Origin: Penium margaritaceum
Taxonomy: Eukaryota; Streptophyta; Zygnematophyceae; Desmidiales; Peniaceae
DNA length: 64,000 nt
NCBI GenBank assembly: GCA_023375785.1
Contig: SZWC01000580.1
Coordinates: forward strand, 227,621 to 291,620
Direction: 5' to 3'
A program made the position numbers and the translations under genes. Positions 9,901 through 21,088 of this stretch are shown piece after piece (position 1 is the stretch's first letter; the number at the start of each line of letters is the position of its first letter). Below the pieces are notes generated by a model. That model had not been told where the DNA came from and searched no databases. It was given only the letters and a program-made list of their open reading frames with translations.

Positions 9901-12900
9901 AGTACATATGCCTACTTTGGTCGGTCATTGTGCATGGTAGCCACACCGTGCTTATACTGATTGAAGGTCGCTGTACTTGCTAGTTGAGAACTGATATTCA
10001 CAGACCATTGTTTCCCCCTCTGACCGTTTGTGACTCGTGTTATGGTTGGTGAATGTTGACCACTTATATTGAAATTCTTTCATCATGGTCAGTGACATAT
10101 GCCTAGTTTGGTTGTTTGGTGTGCATGGTAGCCACACCGTGCTTATACTGATTGAAGGTCGCTGTACTTGCTAGTTGAGAACTGATATTCACAGACCATT
10201 GTTTCCCCCTCTGACCGTTTGTGACTCGTGTTATGGTTGGTGAATGTTGACCACTTATATTGAAATTCTTTCATCATGGTTAGTGACATATGCCTAGTTT
10301 GGTTGTTTGGTGTGCATAGTAGCCACACCGTGCCACTACGTATTTAAGTTCTTTGTCCTTTCTAGTAGATACATAGGGTTCCCAAACCATTGTCTCTCCC
10401 TCTAACCATTTGTGACTCGTGTTATGAGTTGTCAATGTTGACCATACATAGTGGACTTCTTCGGTCATGGTCAGTGACGTGTGCATCCTTTGGTTGGTCA
10501 CTGTGCACACTAGCCACACCGTGCCACTACTTGATGAAAATATTTCTACTTACTAGTTGATAACCAGTGTTCCCAACCCATGGTTTCCCCCACTGACCAT
10601 TTGTGACTCGTGTTATGAGTTTTCAACGTTGACCACACACTGTGAAATCCGTTTGGTCATGGTTTGTGACATATGCCTATTTTGGGTTGTCACTGTACAT
10701 GGTTACCACGCCGTGACATTACGTATTGAAGGTATTTGTGCTTTCTTGTTAACAGCTAGTGTTCCCAAACCATTGTTAGCCCCCTCTGACTATCTGTGAC
10801 TCATGTTGTGAGTTGTAAATGTTGACCACATGAAGTGAAATTGTTTGTTCATGGTCAGTGACATATGCATACTTTAGTTGGTCACTGTGCATTGTAGTCA
10901 CACTGTGCCACTACATATTGAAGGTATTTGTACTTGCTAGTCGATAACTAGTATTCACAAACCATTGTCTTCCACCCTGACCATTTGTGACTCGTGTTAT
11001 GAGTTGTCAAAGTTTACCACACTTCGTGGCATTATTTGGTCATGGTCAGTGACATAAGCCTACTTTGGTTGGTCATCGTGCATGGTATCCACACCGTGCC
11101 ACAACGTATTGAAGCTCCTTGTGCTTGCTATTTGATACTTGGTGTTCCCAAACCATTGTTTCCCCCTCTGACCATTTGTGACTCGTATAATGAGTTGTCG
11201 ATGTTGACCAGACACAGCGGATTTCTTTCGTCAAAGGCAGTACATATGCCTATTTTGGTCGGTCATTGTGCATGGTTTCCACACCGTGCTACTTCTGACT
11301 GAAGGTCGTTGTACGTGCTAGTTCAGAACTGATATTCCCAAACCATTGTTTCCTCCCCTGACCGTTTGTGAGTCGTGTTATGGTTGGTCAACGTTGACCA
11401 CCCATATTGAAATTCTCTGGTCATGGTCAGTGACATATGCCTAGTTTGGATGATTGGTGTGCATATTAGCCACACCGTGCCACTACGTATTGAAGTTATT
11501 TGTCCTTTGTAGTCCATTCATAGGGTTCCCAAGTCAATGTCTCTCCCTCCGACCATTCGTGACTCGTGTTATGAGTTGTCAATGTTGACCACACACAGTG
11601 GACGTCTTCGGTCATAGTCATTGACGTATTCATCCTTTGGTTGGTCATTGTGCACGCTAGCCACACCGTGCCACTACTTGTTGAAGTTCTTCGTACTTTC
11701 TCGTTGATAACTAGTGTTTCTAACCCATTGTTTCCCCCTCTGACCATGTGTGACTCGTGTGATGAGTTTTCAACGTTGACCACACACTGTTAAATTCGTT
11801 TGGTCATGGTTAGTGACATATGCCTACTTTGGTTTATCACTGTACATGGTTACCACGCTGTGTCACTACGTATTGAAGGTATTTGTGATTTCTAGTCAAT
11901 AGCTAGTGTTCCCAAACCAATGTTACCCCCCTTTGACTATCTGTGACTCGTGTTGTTAGTTTTCAACGCTGACCACAGGAAGTGAAATTTGTTGGTGATG
12001 GTCAGTGACATATGCATACTTTGGTTGGTCACTGTGCATGGTAGCCACGATGTGCCACTACATATTGAAGGTATTTATACTTGTTACTCGATGACTAGTG
12101 TTCATAAACCATTGTCTTCCACTCTGACCATTTGTGAATCGTGTTATGAGTTGTCAAAGTTTACCACACTTAGTGATGTTATTTGGTCATGGTCAGTGAC
12201 ATATGCTTACTTTGGGTGGTCATCGTGCATGGTATCCACATAGTGCCACAACGTATTGAAGGTCCTTGTGCTTGCTAGTTGATACCTGGTGTTCCCAAAC
12301 CATTGTCCCCCCCTCTGACCATTTGTGACTCCTATTATGAGTTGTCAACGCTGACCACACACAGCAGATTTCTTTGGTCAAAGGTAGTACATATGCCTAC
12401 TTTGGTCGGTCATTGTGCATGGTAGCCACACCGTGCTTATACTGATTGAAGGTCGCTGTACTTGCTAGTTGAGAACTGATATTCACAGACCATTGTTTCC
12501 CCCTCTGACCGTTTGTGACTCGTGTTATGATTGGTGAATGTTGACCACTTATATTGAAATTCTTTCATCATGGTCAGTGACATATGCCTAGTTTGGTTGT
12601 TTGGTGTGCATGGTAGCCACACCGTGCCACTACGTATTGAAGTTCTTTGTCCATTCTAGTCAATACATAGGGTTCCCAAACCATTGTCTCTCCCTCTGAC
12701 CATTTGTGACTCGTGTTATGAGTTGTCAATGTTGACCATACATAGTGGACTTCTTCGGTAATAGTCAGTGACGTGTGCATCCTTTGGTTGGTCACTGTGC
12801 ATGCTACCCACACCGTGCCACTACTTGTTGAAAATCTTTCTACTTGCTAGTTGATGACTAGTGTTCCCAACCCATGGTTTCCCCCACTGACCATTTGTGA

Positions 12901-12912
12901 CTCGTGTTATGA
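6988..12912. repeat. Regular HOR run, five units
   Basis: A monomers begin at 6,988, 8,134, 9,280, 10,619, 11,765 and 12,913. The spacings are 1,146, 1,146, 1,339, 1,146 and 1,148 bp. The long third unit is explained by one extra 191-bp monomer (9,951-10,332). The order within units is A-B-C-D-E-F. Confidence 0.88.
9951..10332. repeat. Near-identical tandem duplication of a 191-bp monomer
   Basis: Positions 9,951-10,141 and 10,142-10,332 are the same D'/E' segment (starts CTTATACTGATTGAAGG). Only a few bases differ, including CATGGTCAG versus CATGGTTAG. It is the most obvious recent single-monomer gain in block 2 and accounts for the over-long HOR unit. Confidence 0.88.
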
Positions 12913-13807
12913 GTTTTCAACGTTGACCACACACTGTGAAATCCGTTTGTTCATGGTTTGTGACATATGCCTACTTTGGTTTGTCACTGTACATGGTTAC
13001 CACGCCGTGTCATTATATATCAAAGGTATTTGTGCTTTCTTGTTGACAGCTAGTGTTCCCAAACCATTGTTAGCCCCCTCTGACTATCTGAGACTCGTGA
13101 TGTGATTTGTAAATGTTGACCACATGAAGTGAAATTCTTTGTTCATGGTCAGTGACATATGCATACTTTGGTTGATCACTGTGCATTGTAGCCACACTGT
13201 GCCACTATATCTTGAAGGTATTTGTACTTGCTAATCGATGACTAGTATTCACAAACCATTATCTTCCACCCTGACCATTTGTGACTCGTGTTATGAGTTG
13301 TCAAAGTTTACCACACTTCGTGATATTATTTGGTCATGGTCAGTGACATATGCCTACTTTGGTTGGTCATCGTGCATGGTACCCACACCGTGAGACAACG
13401 TATTGAAGCTCCTTGTGCTTGCTATTTGATACTTGGTGTTCCCAACCCATTATTTCCCCCTCTGACCATTCACACACGGTGGATTTCTTTGGTCAAAGGC
13501 AGTACATATTCCTACTTTGGTCGGTCATTGTGCATGGTAGCCACACCGTGCTACTACTGACTGAAGGTCGTTGTACTTTCTAGTTGGTATCTAGTATTCC
13601 CAAAACATTGTTTCCCCCTCTGACAATTCGTGACCCATATTATGGGTTGTCAATGTTGACCACACATAGTAAAATTAGTTGGTCGTGGTAAGTGGCACAT
13701 GCCTAATCGGGTTGGTCATTGTGCATGGTAGCCACACCGTTCCACTACTTGTGGAAAGTATTTGTACTTACCTGTCAATAAATAGCAAAAGGTTTCTCCC
13801 TTTGACA

Positions 13808-14310
13808 CCAGGTCGGTTTTTGTTGATTTGTTACGCGTAGGTGCCTTCACTGGAATACTCCCTCCCACCCCCCTAGAGAGATGTTTCGTGGACGACCTGG
13901 AGGACAGCTTTGCGACCGCATTATGACACCCCCCTGCCCCCCCACGGCTTAGGCTCGAAGGTAGAGTTGAGGTATCACAAAACGGCCGCCCCCCCAGGTT
14001 GCGAGCCTGTTATATATTGCGCGTACGAGGATTCAAACCCAGGACCTACCGCTCCAGAATCTAACTCTATAAGCACTAAGCCAACTCACATGATGATCAT
14101 ATGATGTCCAAATGACATTATAAGGGTTCCTATGGGAAAAGGGTACAAAATAAGGGGATGTAAGATTAGAGGGTAGTTTTCAAAAGTATGAATGATAACA
14201 AAGTTAGTTTAATCATAAAAAATTGACGCTGACGGAATTTCAAAATTTGCAACTTCGAGCTTGAATAACCTCTCAACCATTGCTCCAATTGACCAGCCGT
14301 AAGAAGGAAA
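13808..14310 (-). repeat. Array spacer, copy 3 (complete, 503 bp)
   Basis: Same length, boundaries and internal order as copy 2: CCAGGTCGG start, CTCCCACCCCCCTAG, GACGACCTGGAGGACAG, a C tract of CCCCCCTGCCCCCCCAC type near 13,928-13,945, a second C tract near 13,988, tRNA-like boxes and the AT-rich tail. It is flanked on the left by J and on the right by G and H. No gene is seen. Confidence 0.88.
14025..14089 (-). promoter_or_regulatory. tRNA-like Pol III box A/box B pair, spacer copy 3
   Basis: On the minus strand box A is TGGCTTAGTGC (14,073-14,083) and box B GGTTTGAATCC (14,029-14,039). Both match copy 1 exactly although the flanking C tracts differ. Confidence 0.6.
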
Positions 14311-17300
14311 GTTGACTACACACAGTGAAACTCTTTTTATGATATCCAGTGACACAAGCATACTTTGGTTGGTCGTTGTGCATGGTAGCCACACCGTGCC
14401 ACCACTTATCAAAGGTATTTTTACTTGCTAGTCGATACCGAGTGTTCCCAAACCATTGTTTCTCCCTCTGCCCATTTTTGACTTGTGTTACGAGTTGTGA
14501 ACGTTGACCACACACACTAAACTTCTTTGGTCATGAGCAGTGATGTATGCCTACTTGGATAGGTCATTGTGCACGGTAGCCACACCGTGCCAATACATCC
14601 AAAAAATCTTTGTACTTGCTAGAAGATACATAGTGTTTCGAAACCATGTTTTCCCCCTCTGACCATTTGTCACTCATGTTATGGGTTGTGAACGTTGACT
14701 AGCCATATTGAAATTCTTTGGTCATGGTTAGTGACATATGCCTAGTTTGGTTTGTCACTGTACGTGGTTACCATGCCATGTCACTACGTATTGAAGGTCT
14801 TTGTGCTTTCTAGTTGATAGCTAGTGTTCCCAAACTATTGTTACTCCCCTCTGACTATCAGTGACTCGTGTTGTGAGTTGTCAACGCTGACCACATGACC
14901 TGAAATTCGTTGTTCATGGTCAGTGACATATGCATACTTTGGTTGGTCACTGTGCATGGTAGCCACGCTGTGCCACTACATATTGAAGGTATTTGTACTT
15001 GCTAGTCGATAACTAGTATTCACAAACCAATATCATCCACCCTGACCATTCGTGACTCGTGTTATGAGTTGTCAAAGTTTACCACACATAGTGACATTAT
15101 TTGGTCATGGTCAGTGACATATGCCTACTTTGGTTGGTCATCGTTCATGGTATCCACACCGTGCCACAACTTATTGAAGGTCCTTGTGCTTGCTAGATGA
15201 TACCTGGTGTTCCCAAACCATTGTCTCCCCCTCGGACCAGTTGTGACTCCTATTATAAGTTGTCAACGCTGACCACACACAGCGGATTTCTTTGGTCAAA
15301 GGTAGTACATATGCCTACTTTGGTCGGTCATTGTGCATGGTAGCCACACCGTGCTTATACTGATTGAAGGTCGCTGTACTTGCTAGTTGAGAACTGATAT
15401 TCACAGACCACTGTTTCCCCCTCTGACCGTTTGTGACTCGTGTTATGGTTGGTGAATGTTGACCACCCATATTGAAATTCTTTCATCATGGTCGGTGACA
15501 TATGCCTAGTTTGGTTGTTTGGTGTGCATGGTAGCCACACCGTGCCACTACGTATTGAAGTTTGTTGTCCTTTCTAGTCGATACATATGGTTCCTAAACT
15601 GTTGTCTCTCCCTCTGACCATTTGTGACTCGTGTTATGAGTTGAAAATGTTGACCATACATAGTGGACTTCTTCGGTCATAGTCAGTGACCTGTGCATCC
15701 TTTGGGTGGTCACTGTGCACGCTAGCCACACTGTGCCACTACTTGTTGAAAATCTTTCTACTTGCTAGTTGATAACCAGCGTTCCCAACCCATGGTTTCC
15801 CCCAGTGACCATTTGTGACTCGTGTTATGAGTTTTCAACGTTGATCACACACTGTGAAATCCGTTTGGTCATGGTTTGTGACATATGCCTACTTTGGTTT
15901 ATCACTGTACATGGTTACCACACCGTGTCATTACGTATCGAAGGCCTTTGTGCTTTCTTGTTGACAGCTAGTGTTCCTAAACCATTGTTAGCCCCCTCTG
16001 ACTATTTGTGACTCGTGTTGTGAGTCGTAAATGTTGACCACATGAAGTGAAATTCTTTGTTCATGGTTAGTGACATCTGCATACTTTGGTTGGTCAGGTA
16101 GCATTGTAGCCACACTGTGTCACTACATATTGAAGGTATTTGTACTTGCTAGTCGATAACTAGTATTCACAAACCATTATTTTCCACCCTGACCATTTGT
16201 GACTCGTGTTATGAGTTGTCAAAGTTTACCACACTTAGTGACATAATTTGGTCATTGTCAGTGACATATGCCTACTTTGGTTGGTCATTGTGCATGGTAT
16301 TCACACCGTGCCACAACGTATTGAAGCTCCTTGTGCTTGCTATTTGATACTTGGTGTTCCCAAACCATTGTTTCCCCCTCTGACCATTTTTGACTCGTAT
16401 TATGAATTGTCAACGTTGACCACACACAGCGGATTGACTTGGTCAAAGGGAGTACATATGCCTACTTTGGTCGGTTATTGTGCATGGTAGCAACACCGTG
16501 CTACTACCGACTGAAGGTCGTTGTACATGCTAGTTGAGAACTGCTATTCCCATAGCATTGTTTCCTCCCCTGACCGTTTGTGACACGTGTTATGGTTCGT
16601 CAACGTTGACTACCCATATTGAAATTCTCTGGTCATGGTCAGTGACATATGCCTAGTTTGGTTCTTTGGTGTGCATATTAGCCACACCGTGCCACTACGT
16701 ATTGAAGTTCTTTGTCCTTTCTAGTCGATACATAGGGTTCCCAAACCATTGCCTGTCCCTCTGTCCATTTGTGACTCGTGTTATGAGTTGTCAATGTTGA
16801 CCATACATAGTGGACTTCTTCGATCATAGTCAGTGACATCCTTGCATCCTTTGGTTGGTCACTGTGCACGCTAGCCACACCGTGCCACTAGATGTTGAAA
16901 ATCGTTCTAGTTGCTATTTGATAACTAGTGTTCCCAACCCATGGTTTCCCCCACTGACCATTTGTGACTCGTTTTATGAGTTTTCAACGTTGACCACACA
17001 CTGTGAAATCCGTTTGGGCATGGTTTGTGACATATGCCTACTTTGGTTTGTCACCGTACATGGTTACCACGCCGCGTCATTACGTATCGAGAGTCTTTGT
17101 GCTTTCTTGTTGACAGCTTGTGTTCCCAAACCATTGTTAGCCCCTTCTGACAATCTGTGACTTGTGTTGTGAGTTGTAAATGTTGACCACATGAAGTGAA
17201 ATTCTTTGTTCATGGTTAGTGACATATGCATGCTTTGGTTGGTCACTGTGCATTGTAGCCACACTGTGCCACTACATATTGAAGGTATTTGTACTTGCTA

Positions 17301-19052
17301 GTCGATAACTAGTATTCACAAACCATTATCTTCCACCCTGACCATTTGTGACTCGTGTTATGAGTTGTCAAAGTTTACCACACTTAGTGACACTATTTGG
17401 TCATGGTCAGTGACATATGCCTACTGTGGTTGGTCATCGTGCATGGCATCCACACCGTGCCACAACATTTTGAAGCTCCTTGTGCTTTCTATTTGATACT
17501 TGGTGTTCCCAAACCATTGTTTCCCCCTCTGACCATTTGTGACTCGTATTATGAGTTGTCAACGTTGACCACACACATCGGATTTCTTTGGTCAAAGGCA
17601 GTACATATGCCTACTTTGGTCGGTCATTGTGCATGGTAGCCACACCGTGCTATTACTGACTAAAGGTCGTTGTACTTGCTAGTTGAGAACTGATATTCCC
17701 GTCGCATTGTTTCCTCCCCTGACCGTTTGTGACTCGTGTTATGGTTGGTCAACGTTGACAACCCATATTGAAATTCTCTGGTCATGGCCACTGACATATG
17801 CCTAGTTTGGTTGTTTGGTGTGCATATTAGCCACACCGTGCCACTACGTATTGAAGTTCTTTGTCCTTTCTAGTTGATACATAGGGTTCCCGAACCATTG
17901 TCTCTCCCTCTGACCATTTGTGACTCGTGTTATGAGTTGTCAATGTTGACCACACATAGTGGACTTCTTCGGTCATAGTCAGTGACATATGAATCCTTTG
18001 GTTGATCACTGTACACGCTAGCCACACTGTGCCACTAGTTGTTGAAAATCTTTCTACTTGCTAGTTGATAACTAGTGTTCCCAACCCTTGGTTTCCCCCA
18101 CTGACCATTTGTGACTCGTGTTATGAGTTTTCAACGTTGACCACACACTGTGAAATCCGTTTGGTCATGGTTAGTGACATATGCCTACTTTGGTTTGTCC
18201 TTGTACATGGTTACCACGCCGTGTCACTACGTATCGAAGGTCTTTGTGCTTTCTAGTTGATAGCTAGTCTTCCCAAACGGTTGTTAGCCCCTCTGAATAT
18301 CTGTGACTTGTGTTGTGAGTTGTCAACATTGACCACATGAAGTGAAATTCTTTGGTCATGGTCAGTGACATATGCATACTTTGGTTGGTCACTGTGCATT
18401 GTAGCCACACTGTGCGACTGCATATTGAAGGTATTTGTACTTGCTACTCGATAAGTAGTATTCACAAACCATTGTCTTCTACTTTGACCATTTGTGACTC
18501 GTGTTATGAGTTGTCAAACTTTACCACACTTAGTGACATTATTTGGTCATGGTCAGTGACATATGCCTACTTTGGTTGGTCATCGTGTATGGTATCCACA
18601 CTGTGCCACAACGTATTGAAGCTCCTTGTGCGTGCTATTTGATACTTGGTGTTCCCAAACCATTGTTTCCCCCTCTGACCATTTGTGACTCGTATTATGA
18701 GTTATCAACGTTGACCACACACGGTGGATTTCTTTGGTCAAAGGCAGTACATATGACTACTTTGGTCGGTCATTGTGCATAATGTCCACACCTTGCTACT
18801 ACTGTCTGAAGGTCCTTGTACTTGGTCGTTGGTATCTAGTATTCCCAAACCATTGTTTCCCCCTCTGACAATTCGTGACCCATATTATGGGTTGTCAACA
18901 TTGACTACACATAGTAAAATTATTTGGTCATGGTAAGTGGCACATGCCTAATCTGGTTGGTCATTGTGCATGGTAGCCACACCGTTCCACTACTTGTTGA
19001 AAGTGTTTGAACTTGCTAGTCAATAAATAGAAAAAGGTTTCTCCAATTGACA
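14311..19052. repeat. Satellite block 3 (about 25 monomers)
   Basis: The block starts with G and H, passes through A-F HOR units and ends with J before spacer 4. A monomers start at 15,831, 16,980 and 18,127 (spacings 1,149 and 1,147). No gene is seen in these 4.7 kb. Confidence 0.93.
16980..18126. repeat. Reference HOR unit A-B-C-D-E-F (1,147 bp)
   Basis: This unit sets the monomer phase used here. A 16,980-17,172 (GTGAAATCCGTTTGG; ACATGGTTACCACGCCG). B 17,173-17,363 (ACCACATGAAGTGAAATTCT). C 17,364-17,553 (AGTTTACCACACTTAGTGAC). D 17,554-17,743 (GGATTTCTTTGGTCAAAGGC). E 17,744-17,935 (CCCATATTGAAATTCTCTGG). F 17,936-18,126 (ACATAGTGGACTTCTTCGGT). Monomers are 190-193 bp and differ clearly from each other, while the same type in successive units is much more alike. 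That is the definition of a higher-order satellite. Confidence 0.92.
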
Positions 19053-19568
19053 CCAGGTCGGTTTTTGTTGATTTGTTACGCGTAGGTGCTTTCACTGGAA
19101 TACTCCCTCCCACCCTCCTAGACTGATGTTTCGTGGACGACCTGGAGGACAGATTTGCGACCGCGTTATGACACCCCCCCTACCCCCCCCCCTCCCACGG
19201 CTTAGGCTCGAAGGTAGGGTTGAGGTATCACAACACGTCCGCCCTCCCTCTTCCAGGTCGCGAGCCTATTCTATATTGCGCGTACGAGGATTCAAACCCA
19301 GGACCTACCGCTCCAGAATCTAACTCTATAAGCACCAAGCCAACTCACATGGTGTTCATATGATGTCCAAATGACATTATAAGGGTTCATATGGGTAAAG
19401 GGCATAAAATAAGGGATGTAAGATTAGAGGGTAGTTTTCAAAAGTATGAATGATAACAAAGTTAGTTTAATCATAAAAAATTGACGCAGACGGAATTTCA
19501 AAATTTGCAACTTCGAGCTCGAATAACCTCTCAACCATTGCTCTGATTGACCAGCCGTAAGAAGGAAA
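19053..19568 (-). repeat. Array spacer, copy 4 (complete, 516 bp)
   Basis: The same module as copies 2 and 3, slightly longer because the C-rich tracts near 19,174-19,196 and 19,240-19,256 are expanded. J lies to the left and G to the right (GTTGAGTACACACAG at 19,569). No gene is seen. Confidence 0.88.
19284..19348 (-). promoter_or_regulatory. tRNA-like Pol III box A/box B pair, spacer copy 4
   Basis: On the minus strand box A is TGGCTTGGTGC (19,332-19,342), one base from the usual form and still close to the tRNA consensus. Box B is GGTTTGAATCC (19,288-19,298). Confidence 0.6.
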
Positions 19569-21088
19569 GTTGAGTACACACAGTGAAACTCTTTTTATGA
19601 TATTCAGTGACACCAGCATACTTTGGTTGGTCATTGTGCATGGTAGCCACACTGGCCACCACTTATCGAAGGTCTTTGTACTTGCTAGTTGATACCGAGT
19701 ATTCCCAAACCATTGTTTCTCCCTCTGCCCATTTTTGACTTGTATTATGAGTTGTGAACGTTGACCACACACACTAAACTTCTTTGGTCATGAGCAGTGA
19801 TGTATGCCTACTTGCATAGGTCATTGTGCACAGTAGCCACACCGTGCCAATACATTCGAAAAATCTTTGTACTTGCTAGAAGATACATAGTGTTTTGAAA
19901 CCATGTTTTCCCTCTCTGACCATTTGTGACTCATGGTATGGCTTGTGAACGTTGACCACCAATATTGAAATTCTTTGGTCATGGTTAGTGACATATGCCT
20001 AGTTTGGTTTGTCAATGTACGTGGTTACCACGCCGTGTCACTACGTATTGAACGTCTTTGTGCTTTCTACTGAATAGCTAGTGTTCCCAAACCATTGTTA
20101 CCCCGCAACTGACTATCAGTGACTTGTGTTGTGAGTTGTCAACGCTGACCACATGAAGTGAAATTCGTTGGTCATGGTCAGTGACATATGCATACTTTGG
20201 TTGGTCACTGTGCATTGTAGCCACGCTGTGCCACTACATATCGAGGGTATTTGTACTTGCTTGTCCATAACTAGTATTCACAAATCATTGTCTTCCACCC
20301 TGACCATCTGTGACTCGTGTTATGAGTTGTCAAAGTTTACCACACTTAGTGACATTATTTGGTCATGGTCACTGACATATGCCTACTTTGGTTGGTCATC
20401 GTGCATGGTATCCACACTGTGCCACAACTTATTGAAGGTCCTTGTGCTTGCTAGTTGATACCTGGTGTTCCCAAACCATTCTCTCCCCCTCTGACCATTT
20501 GTGACTCCTATTATGAGTTGTCAACGCTGACCACACACTGCGGATTTCTTTGGTCAAAGATAGTACATATGCCTACTTTGGTCGGTCATTGTGCATGGTA
20601 GCCACACCGTGCTTATACTGATTGAAGGTCGCTGTACTTGCTAGTTGATAACTGATATTCACAGACCATTGTTTCCCCCTCTGACCGTTTGTGACTCGTG
20701 TTATGGTTGGTGAATGTTGACCACCCATATTGAAATTCTTTCATCATGGTCGGTGACATATGCCTAGTTTGGTTGTTTGGAGTGCATAGTAGCCACACCG
20801 TACCACTACGTATTGAAGTTCTTTGTCCGTTCTAGTCGATACATATGGTTCCACAACCATTGTCTCTCCCTCTGACCATTTTTGACTCGTGTTATGAGTT
20901 GTCAATGTTGACCACACATAGTGGACTTCTTCGGTCATAGTCAGTGACATATGCATCCCTTGGTTGGTCACTGTGCACGCTAGCCACACCGTGCCACTAC
21001 TTGTTGAAAATCTTTCTACTTGCTAGTTGATAACTAGTGTTCCCAACCCATGGTTTCCCCCACTGACCATTTGTGACTCGTGTTATGC

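Larger units (their letters stand above)
5397..13807. repeat. Satellite block 2 (about 44 monomers)
   Basis: Satellite resumes inside the interrupted G monomer and passes through H types into the A-F HOR. It ends with a D-type monomer and then J before spacer 3. The first seven bases are the right copy of the target duplication. Around 13,470 about 35-40 bp are missing at the C/D junction (GACCATT joins directly to CACACACGGTGG). No gene is seen. Confidence 0.93.

Noticed and set aside
12001-12060. CENP-B box candidate (ATTCGTTGGTCATGG)
   Set aside because: Only the left half (TTCGTTGG) resembles the CENP-B box. The conserved A and CGGG positions are missing, and the string occurs in only some monomers.
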